From: CBDDBH01 sp965225625
Lineage (GTDB): Bacteria; Pseudomonadota; Gammaproteobacteria; JADZEE01
Length of the DNA stretch: 64,000 nt
Assembly: GCA_965225625.1 (NCBI GenBank)
Contig: CBDDBH010000034.1
Coordinates: 1-64,000 of the forward strand
Direction of reading: 5' to 3'
Of this stretch, positions 26,540-34,641 are shown in pieces. The translations under genes and the position numbers were made by a program. The notes below the pieces were generated by a model. That model was given only the letters and a program-made list of their open reading frames with translations, did no database searches and was not told the DNA's origin. Position 1 is the stretch's first letter, and every line of letters starts with the position of its first letter.

Positions 26540-26934
26540 ATGAAAATCAGCTGCAAACAGCTCGTTGCCGACGCTGAAATGGAAATTGAAACGTTGACCG
26601 CGGCCGCGGCCATTGAACGGCATACCTCGACGGATGTTGTCATGGTCGATCTGAGAGATATCCGGGAATTGAGCAAGGAAGGAAAGATACCCGAAGCAGT
26701 ACACGCGCCACGGGGCATGCTGGAATTCTGGGTGGATCCGGACAGTCCTTATCACAAACCCATTTTTGCGGCCGACAAAACCTTCGTGTTCTATTGTCAA
26801 AGCGGTTGGCGTTCGGCATTGGCGACCCAGGCCGTGCAACGCATGGGCATGGAAAAGTTTGTCACATAGGTGGGGGATTCAAAGCGTGGAAAGAGGCGGG
26901 CGGCGCAATCGAAGATATGACCAAGAGCGACTGA
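26540..26934 (+). pseudogene. Rhodanese-domain protein, frameshifted in an A-run
   Basis: From the ATG at 26540 the frame encodes a single rhodanese domain: VVMVDLRDIRE, then the active-site loop FYCQSGWRSALA with catalytic Cys. After GMEK the frame hits TAG at 26867. Shifting by one base near the AAAA run at 26853-26856 restores VCHIGGGFKAWKEAGGAIE and a stop at 26932-26934, the expected rhodanese C-terminus. One missing A explains it. The catalytic Cys remains in frame, but the last helix is lost from the product as read. A sequence error is a real possibility. Confidence 0.8.
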
Positions 26935-26958
26935 TCGGTCAACGTGTGACAACCCAGC

Positions 26959-27369
26959 GTGAGATTTTCGACCGACATCAAAATTCGCTTCCATCACTGC
27001 GACCCCGCCGGGATCGTATTTTATCCCCGCTATTTCGAGATGCTTAATCAAGTTGTCGAAGATTGGTTTGCCGAGTCCTTGGAATATGGCCTTGATGAGA
27101 TGACCGCAAAAGATCGGCTAGGAATACCGACCGTCCACGTGGACTGCGAGTTTCAGCGTGCCAGCCAAATCGGCGAAATTCTCACGTTTGAACTGGACGT
27201 GCAAGATATTGGCACAAGTTCATTTACGCTGAATATCAATGCGCATGTAGCGGGTGATGAACGTCTGCATGCCCGGGTCGTACTGGTCTATATAACGCTC
27301 GAACCGCGGCGGCAGGCGTTACCCATTCCCGCCGCAATCCGCGCTAAAATGCAACGCTATGTGGCGTAG
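26959..27369 (+). CDS. Acyl-CoA thioesterase (4-hydroxybenzoyl-CoA thioesterase-like hotdog fold)
   Basis: This 136-residue hotdog protein starts at a GTG. The family signature is clear: IRFHHCDPAGIVFYPRYFEMLNQVVEDWF, with the catalytic Asp in CDPAGIVFYPRY as in 4-hydroxybenzoyl-CoA thioesterases, then VHVDCEFQRASQIGEIL. It hydrolyses an acyl- or aroyl-CoA thioester. It sits 24 bases after the rhodanese remnant and 47 bases before the next hydrolase, within one transcription unit leading to the F420 genes. Confidence 0.88.
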   Translation: MRFSTDIKIRFHHCDPAGIVFYPRYFEMLNQVVEDWFAESLEYGLDEMTAKDRLGIPTVHVDCEFQRASQIGEILTFELDVQDIGTSSFTLNINAHVAGDERLHARVVLVYITLEPRRQALPIPAAIRAKMQRYVA

Positions 27370-27416
27370 CCCCTTACGCCAATCAATCCGACCCTCGAAC
27401 GAAAAGGACATCAGCC

Positions 27417-28223
27417 ATGGCGGCAATTGCGACTGAAAGAGTAGGACCTGAACCGCTGATAGCAGTGGATCACGCAGGGGCAGGCGATGCCTTGATATTC
27501 CTGCACGGTATCGGCGGCAGTCGGTTGAATTGGGGCGAGCAGTTTGCCGCGTTCGGCCCACGCTATCAGACGCTGGCTTGGGATCTGCGTGGCTACGGCG
27601 ATAGCGATAGCTACGATGGGCCGCTGAAACTCGACGATATTTGCGACGATTTAAGCAAAGTCCTCGATCACTTCGCAGCCGAGCGCGCGCATCTGGTGGG
27701 CTTGTCGATGGGCGGCATGATTGCGATGGAATTTTATCGCCGTTTTCCCGCGCGCGTGCGCTCACTGACGCTCAGCAATACCAATGCGGGTCTAGCGGTT
27801 GATTTCGACGCTGAGCAGCGTGCCGAGTTCGTGCGACTGCGCAAAGAACCCCTGCTGGCCGGCAAAACGCCGGCGGAACTTGCACCAGCCATGGTGTCGG
27901 TGTTGTTGAGTAAGAATGCGCCGGAGTCCGCCAAGGCGGCCATCATGGGCTCGATAAGCAGATTGCGGACTGATTCTTATATAAAGGCTATTGAGGCCAT
28001 CGTTGAATTTGACAGTTCAGATGTGCTGGCAACCATTGCCGTGCCGACGCTGTTGGTCGGTTCGGTGGACGATCGGGTCACGCCGATCGCGGCAATGCAT
28101 TCGATGCGTGACAAGGTGAAAGGCGCAACGATGGTCGAACTCCCCGGCGGACATTTGAGTAATCTAGAGCAACCCGATGCATTCAGTGGGGCGATCCTGG
28201 AGTTCCTGGAGACCCTGGGGTGA
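27417..28223 (+). CDS. Alpha/beta hydrolase (3-oxoadipate enol-lactonase-like)
   Basis: This 268-residue hydrolase has the motifs FLHGIGGSRLNW, DLRGYGDSD, GLSMGGMIAMEF (nucleophile Ser), Asp in GSVDDRVTP and His in PGGHLSNLEQP. The layout matches PcaD-type enol-lactonases and ring-fission-product hydrolases. Such an enzyme would follow ring cleavage by an intradiol dioxygenase, and one is encoded at 13037-13927. The stop overlaps the next start by 4 bases, tying it to the F420 reductase gene. Confidence 0.86.
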   Translation: MAAIATERVGPEPLIAVDHAGAGDALIFLHGIGGSRLNWGEQFAAFGPRYQTLAWDLRGYGDSDSYDGPLKLDDICDDLSKVLDHFAAERAHLVGLSMGGMIAMEFYRRFPARVRSLTLSNTNAGLAVDFDAEQRAEFVRLRKEPLLAGKTPAELAPAMVSVLLSKNAPESAKAAIMGSISRLRTDSYIKAIEAIVEFDSSDVLATIAVPTLLVGSVDDRVTPIAAMHSMRDKVKGATMVELPGGHLSNLEQPDAFSGAILEFLETLG

Positions 28224-28882
28224 GCGCAAACACCATCACCATACTGGGCGGAACCGGCAATCTGGGGCGCGGACTGGCGCTGCGGTGGGCGCACGCCGGC
28301 ATCTCGGTCATTATTGGTTCGCGCGTGGCTGAGCGTGCCGCTGCCAGCGCCTCGGAAGTCAATGAAATCATCGGCGCGGAACGCGCCAGCGGCTTATACC
28401 TGGCCGATGCGGCTGCGGCAGGTGACATAGTTGTCATGGCGGTGCCCTATGCTGCGCACGCGGATACACTGACCATCGTTAAAGACGCAGTCCAGGGCAA
28501 GATATTTATTGATACGACGGTTCCGTTGGTACCGCCCAAGGTCTCCCGCGTACAACTTCCGGACAGTGGTGCCGCGGCGCTGGCATCGCAGGCTGCACTG
28601 GGCGAGGATGTGCGGGTTGTGGCTGCATTTCACAACGTCGCCGCGGCGCATCTGGCCGAACTGGGGCACCCAATCGACTGTGATGTTTTGGTGTGCGGCG
28701 ACAAACGGGATGCGCGCGAGGAAGTTATCGGTCTGGCCGAGCTTGCCGGCATGGTCGCGATCCATGCCGGGCCATTGGCCAACGCAATCGCCGTTGAAAG
28801 TATTACACCGGTTTTGATCTGGATAAATAAAAATCGAAAAATTCCGGGCGCGGGAATTCGGCTCACCGGTTTGGGTACCTGA
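28220..28882 (+). CDS. NADPH-dependent F420 reductase
   Basis: This 220-residue Rossmann protein transfers hydride between NADPH and coenzyme F420. It begins ITILGGTGNLGRGLALRWAHAG, the NADP-binding site (GGTGNLG, residues 9-15), followed by IIGSRVAERA. The middle reads DIVVMAVPYAAH, then IFIDTTVPLVPPK and VVAAFHNVAAAHL, all typical of Fno/NpdG. It overlaps the preceding hydrolase by 4 bases and lies 88 bases before cofE. It would supply reduced F420 for the oxidoreductases encoded nearby. Confidence 0.9.
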   Translation: MSANTITILGGTGNLGRGLALRWAHAGISVIIGSRVAERAAASASEVNEIIGAERASGLYLADAAAAGDIVVMAVPYAAHADTLTIVKDAVQGKIFIDTTVPLVPPKVSRVQLPDSGAAALASQAALGEDVRVVAAFHNVAAAHLAELGHPIDCDVLVCGDKRDAREEVIGLAELAGMVAIHAGPLANAIAVESITPVLIWINKNRKIPGAGIRLTGLGT

Positions 28883-28970
28883 GCGGATCCGCTTGCGGCG
28901 ATGACGAATTACGCTTGGTGCCCTGGGTCTGCGCAGGGAGCTCGGACACGGCTCGCGCTCCTTTATCACT

Positions 28971-29738
28971 GTGCCGCTTAGCCAACTAACGCTTAGCGTC
29001 GTTCCCGGTTTGCCGTTGATCAAGGAGGGCGACGCGCTGGTCGAACTCCTACTGCACGCGATTGGCGCCGCCGGGGATGTGCTGCGCGATGGCGATGTCC
29101 TCGTGCTGGCGCAAAAAATCGTCTCCAAAGCCGAGGGCCGCATCCGGGATTTGCAGGAAGTCGTGCCATCGAATACCGCGCAGGAGCTGGCGGTGGTTAC
29201 CGGCAAGGATCCAAGGCTGATTGAGCTCATTCTTAGTGAATCAACCGAAGTGGTCCGCCGTCGGCAGGGATTGATCATCACCCGCACGCGGCAGGGGTTG
29301 GTTATGGCGAATGCCGGCATCGATGTTTCCAACGTGGCGCAATCGCAAGGCAGCGAATGCGTGTTATTGCTGCCCGTGGATGCCGATGCCAGCGCCGCAC
29401 GGATCCGTGAACAGATTGAAAACCACGCCGGCGTGCGCACGGCAGTAATCATCAGCGACAGTCTGGGTCGCCCCTGGCGCGAGGGTACGGTGGGGACTGC
29501 GATCGGGGTAAGTGGTCTGACCGCGTTGGCAGATCTACGCGGTAATGTCGATCTGTTTGGTCGTGAACTTCAAGTATCCCAAGCCGCCAATGCCGATGCA
29601 CTGGCGGCCGCAGCGACGCTTTTGATGGGTGAAGGTGATGAGGGCCAACCGCTTGTGCTGGTGCGTGGATTTTCGTCCGAAGCCGAGGGCACGGCCAGCG
29701 ATCTGGTGCGCCCACTCGAACACGATTTATTCAGATAG
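28971..29738 (+). CDS. cofE: Coenzyme F420-0:L-glutamate ligase
   Basis: CofE adds gamma-linked glutamates to F420-0 using GTP. This 255-residue protein starts at a GTG. Its motifs are VLAQKIVSKAEGR, LVMANAGIDVSNV, and ISDSLGRPWREGTVGTAIGVSGL, the nucleotide/metal-binding core of the family. The C-terminal nitroreductase-like domain found in mycobacterial FbiB is absent, so this is the short archaeal/proteobacterial form. It is followed 9-15 bases later by cofD. Confidence 0.94.
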   Translation: MPLSQLTLSVVPGLPLIKEGDALVELLLHAIGAAGDVLRDGDVLVLAQKIVSKAEGRIRDLQEVVPSNTAQELAVVTGKDPRLIELILSESTEVVRRRQGLIITRTRQGLVMANAGIDVSNVAQSQGSECVLLLPVDADASAARIREQIENHAGVRTAVIISDSLGRPWREGTVGTAIGVSGLTALADLRGNVDLFGRELQVSQAANADALAAAATLLMGEGDEGQPLVLVRGFSSEAEGTASDLVRPLEHDLFR

Positions 29739-29753
29739 GGCTCTTCGTTGTCG

Positions 29754-30704
29754 ATGATCCTAGCGTTGGCCGGCGGTGTTGGTGGTGCAAAGCTCGCAGT
29801 TGGATTGCAGGCTGAACTGGGTAGCGCGCTCGTTTTGGTGGTCAACAGCGCCGATGATTTCCAACATCTTGGCTTACATATCTCGCCGGACCTCGACACT
29901 GTCACCTATACCCTGGCTGGAATTGCCAATCCTGAGACCGGCTGGGGTAGTGCCGATGAGAGCTGGAATTTCATGAGTGCGCTTGCGGCGCTGGGTGGTG
30001 ACACGTGGTTTCAACTCGGTGACAGAGATCTGGCGATGCACGTGGAACGCACGCGCCGCTTGCGCGCAGGGGAATCGCTGAGTGCAGTTACGGCAGCTTT
30101 CTGCAACCGTCTCGGGGTTACGGCACAGGTCATTCCGATGAGCGACGATCCCGTGCAAACGTTGGTGGACTCCAACGAAGGCGTATTGCCGTTTCAACAA
30201 TACTTTGTGGCCCGTCGCTGTGAGCCGGTCGTTACGGGGTTTCGCTTTGCGCATATCGACGAGGCGCAAATCGCTGAGGGCTTCGCTGCGGCGTTGTGTG
30301 ACCCGGCGTTAGAGGCGGTGATCGTGTGCCCATCCAACCCGTTCGTGAGTATTGCGCCGATTTTGGCGCTGGCAAATGTGCGTGAACAGCTCGCGCAGAT
30401 TACCGCACCGATCATCGCGGTAACGCCGCTGATCGGCGGCGAGGCGGTGAAAGGACCTACGGCGAAAATGATGCGGGAACTTGGCGCGGAGTGCAGCGCT
30501 GTCACCATCGCCCGACAATATGCGGATATAGCCAGTGGTTTTGTGCTCGATTCGGTCGATGCGTCCCTCGCGGGCGCAATCGAGGCGTTGGGGATGCGGG
30601 TATTGACCACTAATACGCTGATGCGCACGCTAGGCGACAAGACGGCGCTGGCTCGTGCGACAATCGACTTTGCAAAATCACTTTCCGGGTTTGAGGTTTT
30701 ATGA
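29754..30704 (+). CDS. cofD: 2-phospho-L-lactate (or analogous) transferase
   Basis: CofD joins the guanylylated phospho-acid made by CofC to the deazaflavin Fo, giving F420-0 or dehydro-F420-0. This 316-residue protein opens with LALAGGVGGAKLAVGLQ and continues NSADDFQHLGLHISPDLDTV and WFQLGDRDLAMHVERT, all diagnostic. The ATG at 29754 is preferred; a TTG six bases earlier is also possible. Its stop overlaps the cofC start as ATGA, implying coupled translation. Confidence 0.95.
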   Translation: MILALAGGVGGAKLAVGLQAELGSALVLVVNSADDFQHLGLHISPDLDTVTYTLAGIANPETGWGSADESWNFMSALAALGGDTWFQLGDRDLAMHVERTRRLRAGESLSAVTAAFCNRLGVTAQVIPMSDDPVQTLVDSNEGVLPFQQYFVARRCEPVVTGFRFAHIDEAQIAEGFAAALCDPALEAVIVCPSNPFVSIAPILALANVREQLAQITAPIIAVTPLIGGEAVKGPTAKMMRELGAECSAVTIARQYADIASGFVLDSVDASLAGAIEALGMRVLTTNTLMRTLGDKTALARATIDFAKSLSGFEVL

Positions 30705-31327
30705 TGTCGGTGTGCGCGATCGTCCCGTTTCGCTCTTTCAGCGGTGGTAAACGGCGTCTTGCCGGTGTGCTGCAGGAAGCCGAAAGGGTGCAGCTTAATC
30801 GGCTATTGCTAACGCATGTGTTGCAAGTTGTGCGCGACTGCCCTGACATCGACCGCAGCCTGGTCGTCAGTCCGGACCAGGACGCGCTCGCTCTAGCGGG
30901 GAAGTTGGGTGTTGAAAGTCTGCTGGAGGAGGGCGAACCGGATCTGAATTCCGCGCTGCGCTATGCCGCGGAAACGGCCCGCGCTGCCAGCGCAAACGCG
31001 TTATTGGTTATCGCGGCGGATCTGCCCGCCTTGCAGGTAGCCGACATCACGGCTTTTATCGAGCGCGATGAGGGCGGTGGGCCGGTCGTTTTGATAGCGC
31101 CCGATCGCCACGAGCGTGGGACCAACTTGCTTTACCAGCGGCCGCTGGACGCAATTCCCTTTTGCTTCGGTTCCGACAGCTATAGCGAACATAGCCAGGC
31201 TGCAAGGCAACGCGGTATAAGCATCGCCGAATACCGCTCACACGGTGCTGGCTTCGACCTCGATCAACCTGCCGACTTGGCGCTCTACCGCCAAACCGAC
31301 ATGCCGGATAGAATCGCTGAAGCTTAG
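30701..31327 (+). CDS. cofC: Phospholactate/PEP/phosphoglycerate guanylyltransferase
   Basis: CofC activates a small phospho-acid with GTP for CofD. This 208-residue nucleotidyltransferase begins MMSVCAIVPFRSFSGGKRRLAGVL (the KxRL binding loop), and later has LLVIAADLPALQVADI (metal-binding Asp) and LIAPDRHERGTNLLYQRP. Known enzymes use 2-phospholactate, PEP or 3-phosphoglycerate, so the F420 variant made here cannot be fixed from sequence alone. It overlaps cofD by 4 bases and precedes the cofGH fusion by 16 bases. Confidence 0.93.
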   Translation: MMSVCAIVPFRSFSGGKRRLAGVLQEAERVQLNRLLLTHVLQVVRDCPDIDRSLVVSPDQDALALAGKLGVESLLEEGEPDLNSALRYAAETARAASANALLVIAADLPALQVADITAFIERDEGGGPVVLIAPDRHERGTNLLYQRPLDAIPFCFGSDSYSEHSQAARQRGISIAEYRSHGAGFDLDQPADLALYRQTDMPDRIAEA

Positions 31328-31343
31328 ATAATTTAGGTGAGCG

Positions 31344-33734
31344 GTGGATACCAAATCGAATAGTGTGCCAATGACCCAGGCTCAAGCCTACGAGTTGTTG
31401 GAGCTGCCCATGGCCGAGCTGTTGCATGAAGCGGCGCGTCTGCGTGACCGCGGCCACGGCTCATTGGTGAGCTATTCGCCGAAGGTATTCATCCCGCTGA
31501 CCAAGTTGTGCCGGGATGTCTGTCATTACTGCACGTTCGCGCAGCCTCCGCGGCAACACCAGCGGGCCTATTTAACGGCGGATGAAGTGCTTGCTATCGC
31601 GCGCGCCGGACAGGCGGCGGGGTGTCGTGAGGCGCTGTTTACGCTCGGTGATAAACCCGAGGAACGCTATGCGGCGGCGCGAGAGGAACTGGCTGCTTTG
31701 GGTTACCGCTCGACTATCGATTACCTGGAAGCAATGTGCCGCCTGGTTGTCGAGGAAACCGAACTGCTGCCGCACGCCAACCCCGGGGTGATGACGCGCG
31801 AGGAGATCGAGCGGCTGCGCGCCGTATCCGTGTCGCAGGGGCTGATGCTGGAGAGCGTCAGTGAACGGCTGTGCGAACGAGGCGGTGTGCATTACGGTTC
31901 ACCGGACAAGCGACCGCAAGTGCGTTTGCAGACGCTACGTCTGGCGGGTGAATTACAGGTGCCGTTTACCTCGGGGATTCTGATCGGTATAGGTGAAACC
32001 CGTGAGGAACGTCTCGATTCATTATTAGCGTTGCAGGCGTTGCATGCGCGCTATGGACATATTCAGGAAGTCATCATTCAGAATTTCCGCGCTAAATCCG
32101 GCACCAAGATGGTCGCGGCAGAAGAGCCAACTCTCACTGATCTGCAATGGACCGTAGCCGTCGCCCGCTTGATCTTCGGTGCGAATATGAACATCCAGGC
32201 GCCACCGAATCTGACGCCTGGAGAGTATGGACAACTGATTGCCAGCGGCATCAACGATTGGGGTGGCGTTTCGCCCGTGACCAAAGATCACGTCAACCCC
32301 GAAGCGCCGTGGCCGGAGCTCGATCGCTTGCGTGCTCAGACCGAAGCGGCGGGAAAAACGCTGGTGCCGCGCTTAGCCATTTACCCGGCATACATTGAGG
32401 ATGCGGATCGATGGTTGGATCCTGCCCTGCACACGGCTGTTCTGCACGCGATCGACGCTACCGGATTTGCGCGCGATGAGCCCTGGACCGTGGGCCAGGC
32501 TAGTGCGAATCGCTATGCACCGCGGATCGCCAAGGGACTACGAACGTCGCCGGATGTTACCAATATCCTCGCCCAGGCGGTTAACGGTGAGGGTATTGCG
32601 GAAGGCGACATCGTGCGCCTGTTTGCCACACGTAATGCGGATTACGCCGCAGTATGCAGCGCCGCGGACCAATTGCGCCGTGACATCAACGGTGATGCGG
32701 TGACCTACGTGGTCAATCGCAACATCAACTATACCAACGTGTGTTATTTCCGCTGCCAGTTCTGTGCGTTTTCAAAGGGTAAGATGAGCGAAAACCTGCG
32801 TGGCACGCCTTACGATCTTGCGCTGGACGAGATCACCCGCCGTTCGCAGGAGGCCTGGCAGCGCGGTGCCACGGAAGTTTGCCTACAGGGTGGAATTCAC
32901 CCTGACTATACCGGCAATACGTATTTGACGATTGCGCGGGCGATTAAAGCGGTCGTTCCGGACATGCATATCCATGCATTTTCACCGTTAGAAGTCTGGC
33001 AGGGCGCGGCCACCCTGGGTTTGCCGTTGGGCGAATTTCTGCAGCAGTTGAGGGAGGCCGGTTTAGGCACCCTACCCGGTACCGCGGCCGAGATCCTGGA
33101 CGACGAAGTGCGGGAACGGCTTTGCCCGGATAAAGTGTCGACGTCGCAATGGCTGTCGGTGATGGCGACCGCGCACGAACTTGGATTGCGCACCACGTCG
33201 ACGATCATGTTCGGACACATCGAGTCATACCAGGCGTGGGCCAGGCATTTATTGCGCCTGCGCGAACTGCAGGTCCGCACGGGCGGCTTTACAGAATTCG
33301 TGCCCCTGCCGTTCGTGCACATGGAAGCGCCCATTTATCTGAAGGGGCGGGCGCGGCGCGGTCCGACATTGCGGGAAGCCGTGCTAATGCACGCGGTGGC
33401 ACGCCTTGCATTACACCCCCACATCACCAGCATTCAAACATCCTGGACCAAGATGGGTGAGGCCGGAGCCGAGCTGTGTCTGAATGCCGGCGCCAATGAT
33501 CTGGGCGGCACCTTGATGAATGAATCTATATCCCGCGCCGCGGGCAGTGAGCATGGTCAGGAACTACCACCGCAGGCGATGGAAGCCCTGATCCACTCAA
33601 TCGGGCGCACGCCAGTACAGCGTACGACGCTTTACGGGCCGGTGCCCGAGAGCCGGCGACAGGCTTCGCTGGGTGCCGCACCGCTGACGCCGATGGTGCA
33701 GACGCCGGCAAGTAAGTATGCGAGAGTTTCATAA
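31344..33734 (+). CDS. fbiC: Fo synthase, CofG-CofH fusion (FbiC type)
   Basis: This 796-residue bifunctional radical-SAM enzyme builds the deazaflavin Fo from tyrosine and a flavin precursor. The N-terminal CofG half has its [4Fe-4S] motif CRDVCHYC (Cys56, Cys60, Cys63). The C-terminal CofH half has NVCYFRCQFCAF (Cys467, Cys471, Cys474). Both TIM-barrel halves look full length (roughly 1-380 and 400-796). It starts at a GTG. Fusion is usual in actinobacteria and known from other bacterial F420 producers, whereas archaea keep two genes. It completes the F420 pathway in this operon. Confidence 0.95.
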   Translation: MDTKSNSVPMTQAQAYELLELPMAELLHEAARLRDRGHGSLVSYSPKVFIPLTKLCRDVCHYCTFAQPPRQHQRAYLTADEVLAIARAGQAAGCREALFTLGDKPEERYAAAREELAALGYRSTIDYLEAMCRLVVEETELLPHANPGVMTREEIERLRAVSVSQGLMLESVSERLCERGGVHYGSPDKRPQVRLQTLRLAGELQVPFTSGILIGIGETREERLDSLLALQALHARYGHIQEVIIQNFRAKSGTKMVAAEEPTLTDLQWTVAVARLIFGANMNIQAPPNLTPGEYGQLIASGINDWGGVSPVTKDHVNPEAPWPELDRLRAQTEAAGKTLVPRLAIYPAYIEDADRWLDPALHTAVLHAIDATGFARDEPWTVGQASANRYAPRIAKGLRTSPDVTNILAQAVNGEGIAEGDIVRLFATRNADYAAVCSAADQLRRDINGDAVTYVVNRNINYTNVCYFRCQFCAFSKGKMSENLRGTPYDLALDEITRRSQEAWQRGATEVCLQGGIHPDYTGNTYLTIARAIKAVVPDMHIHAFSPLEVWQGAATLGLPLGEFLQQLREAGLGTLPGTAAEILDDEVRERLCPDKVSTSQWLSVMATAHELGLRTTSTIMFGHIESYQAWARHLLRLRELQVRTGGFTEFVPLPFVHMEAPIYLKGRARRGPTLREAVLMHAVARLALHPHITSIQTSWTKMGEAGAELCLNAGANDLGGTLMNESISRAAGSEHGQELPPQAMEALIHSIGRTPVQRTTLYGPVPESRRQASLGAAPLTPMVQTPASKYARVS

Positions 33735-33760
33735 AATCGAGATTAAGTGAGGAGACAAGC

Positions 33761-34501
33761 ATGCGCATCATCGATCTAAGCCTGCCCATTAATAATGAAA
33801 TGCAAGGTATTCCCATGTTGCATGAGTACGCGGAAAACCCGACGCGCTGTATCGCGTTGGCAACCATGAGTGATGAACAGCAAGCTGATTTGGTTGAGCG
33901 CGGCGTGCGCATCGCCGATAACGCCGAAGTGACCTTACATATGATGAGCCGTCTGGAGATTGTGACGCATATCGGTACTCACATCGACGCGCCCTGCCAT
34001 TTTCTCGATGGTGATCGCTGGTCGATCGATCAAGTCCCCATGGAACTCATGTGCAAGAAGGGGCGGGTAATTCCACTCACCGACACGCAGCCCACAAGCC
34101 CTGTTACTGCCGATGCGATACTCGCGACTGGCGTGGAAATCGATAACTCGGTGATCCCCATCCTGCACACGGGTTGGACCGATAAAACCTGGGGGACTGA
34201 TCGGTTCTGGGGTGAGATGCCCTACCTGGATACGACCGCGGCCGAGTTGATGGTGGAGCGCGACGTCAGCGCGGTGGCAATGGATTTCTTCCCCGAAGCC
34301 CCGTTTTGGCTGGGCATCGAGGCGGACGCCCCGCCAGGACGCAACCATAAAATGCTGTTGGGCAACAAGACTATTATTCTGCAGATGCTGACTAATATCA
34401 GCAGCATCGACACGGATGACTTCACGTTGTTTGGTGTTCCCTTGAAGTTGGAAGCACTGGATGGATCACCTGCACGAATTTTTGCCGTGGTAAACGAGTA
34501 G
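33761..34501 (+). CDS. Cyclase-family metal-dependent hydrolase (kynurenine-formamidase-like)
   Basis: This 246-residue protein carries the family metal motif THIGTHIDAPCHF (His70, His74, Asp76, His80), preceded by the N-terminal IIDLSLPINNEMQG. Members hydrolyse N-formylkynurenine, cyclic amides or related substrates with Mn or Zn. It follows fbiC by 26 bases with a GAGGAG ribosome-binding site, so it is probably the last gene of the F420 operon. A large palindrome separates it from the F420-type oxidoreductase. Confidence 0.85.
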   Translation: MRIIDLSLPINNEMQGIPMLHEYAENPTRCIALATMSDEQQADLVERGVRIADNAEVTLHMMSRLEIVTHIGTHIDAPCHFLDGDRWSIDQVPMELMCKKGRVIPLTDTQPTSPVTADAILATGVEIDNSVIPILHTGWTDKTWGTDRFWGEMPYLDTTAAELMVERDVSAVAMDFFPEAPFWLGIEADAPPGRNHKMLLGNKTIILQMLTNISSIDTDDFTLFGVPLKLEALDGSPARIFAVVNE

Positions 34502-34505
34502 CGAG

Positions 34506-34615
34506 GAAAAGTGGGGTCCGAAAAGTGGGGTCAAAAGTGGGGTCAGATACACATTTCCATTCGGAAATGTGTATCTGACCCCACTTTTGACCCCACTTTT
34601 CGGACCCCACTTTTC
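34506..34615. repeat. Perfect 53-bp inverted repeat with a 4-base loop
   Basis: Arms 34506-34558 and 34563-34615 are exact reverse complements around the loop ATTC. Each arm holds three copies of AAAAGTGGGGTC spaced 12-14 bases apart, followed by AGATACACATTTCC. Similar GGGGTCAGA-type palindromes occur as dispersed REP-like elements in many genomes. It lies directly after the cyclase gene and 27 bases before the next ATG, and could end or attenuate transcription. Confidence 0.85.
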
Positions 34616-34641
34616 GGGTTACGGGGAATTAGCGGGCAGAC

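Noticed and set aside
28394..29452. A 352-codon minus-strand open frame
   Set aside because: It runs antisense across the F420 reductase and cofE genes, which have clear family motifs on the plus strand.
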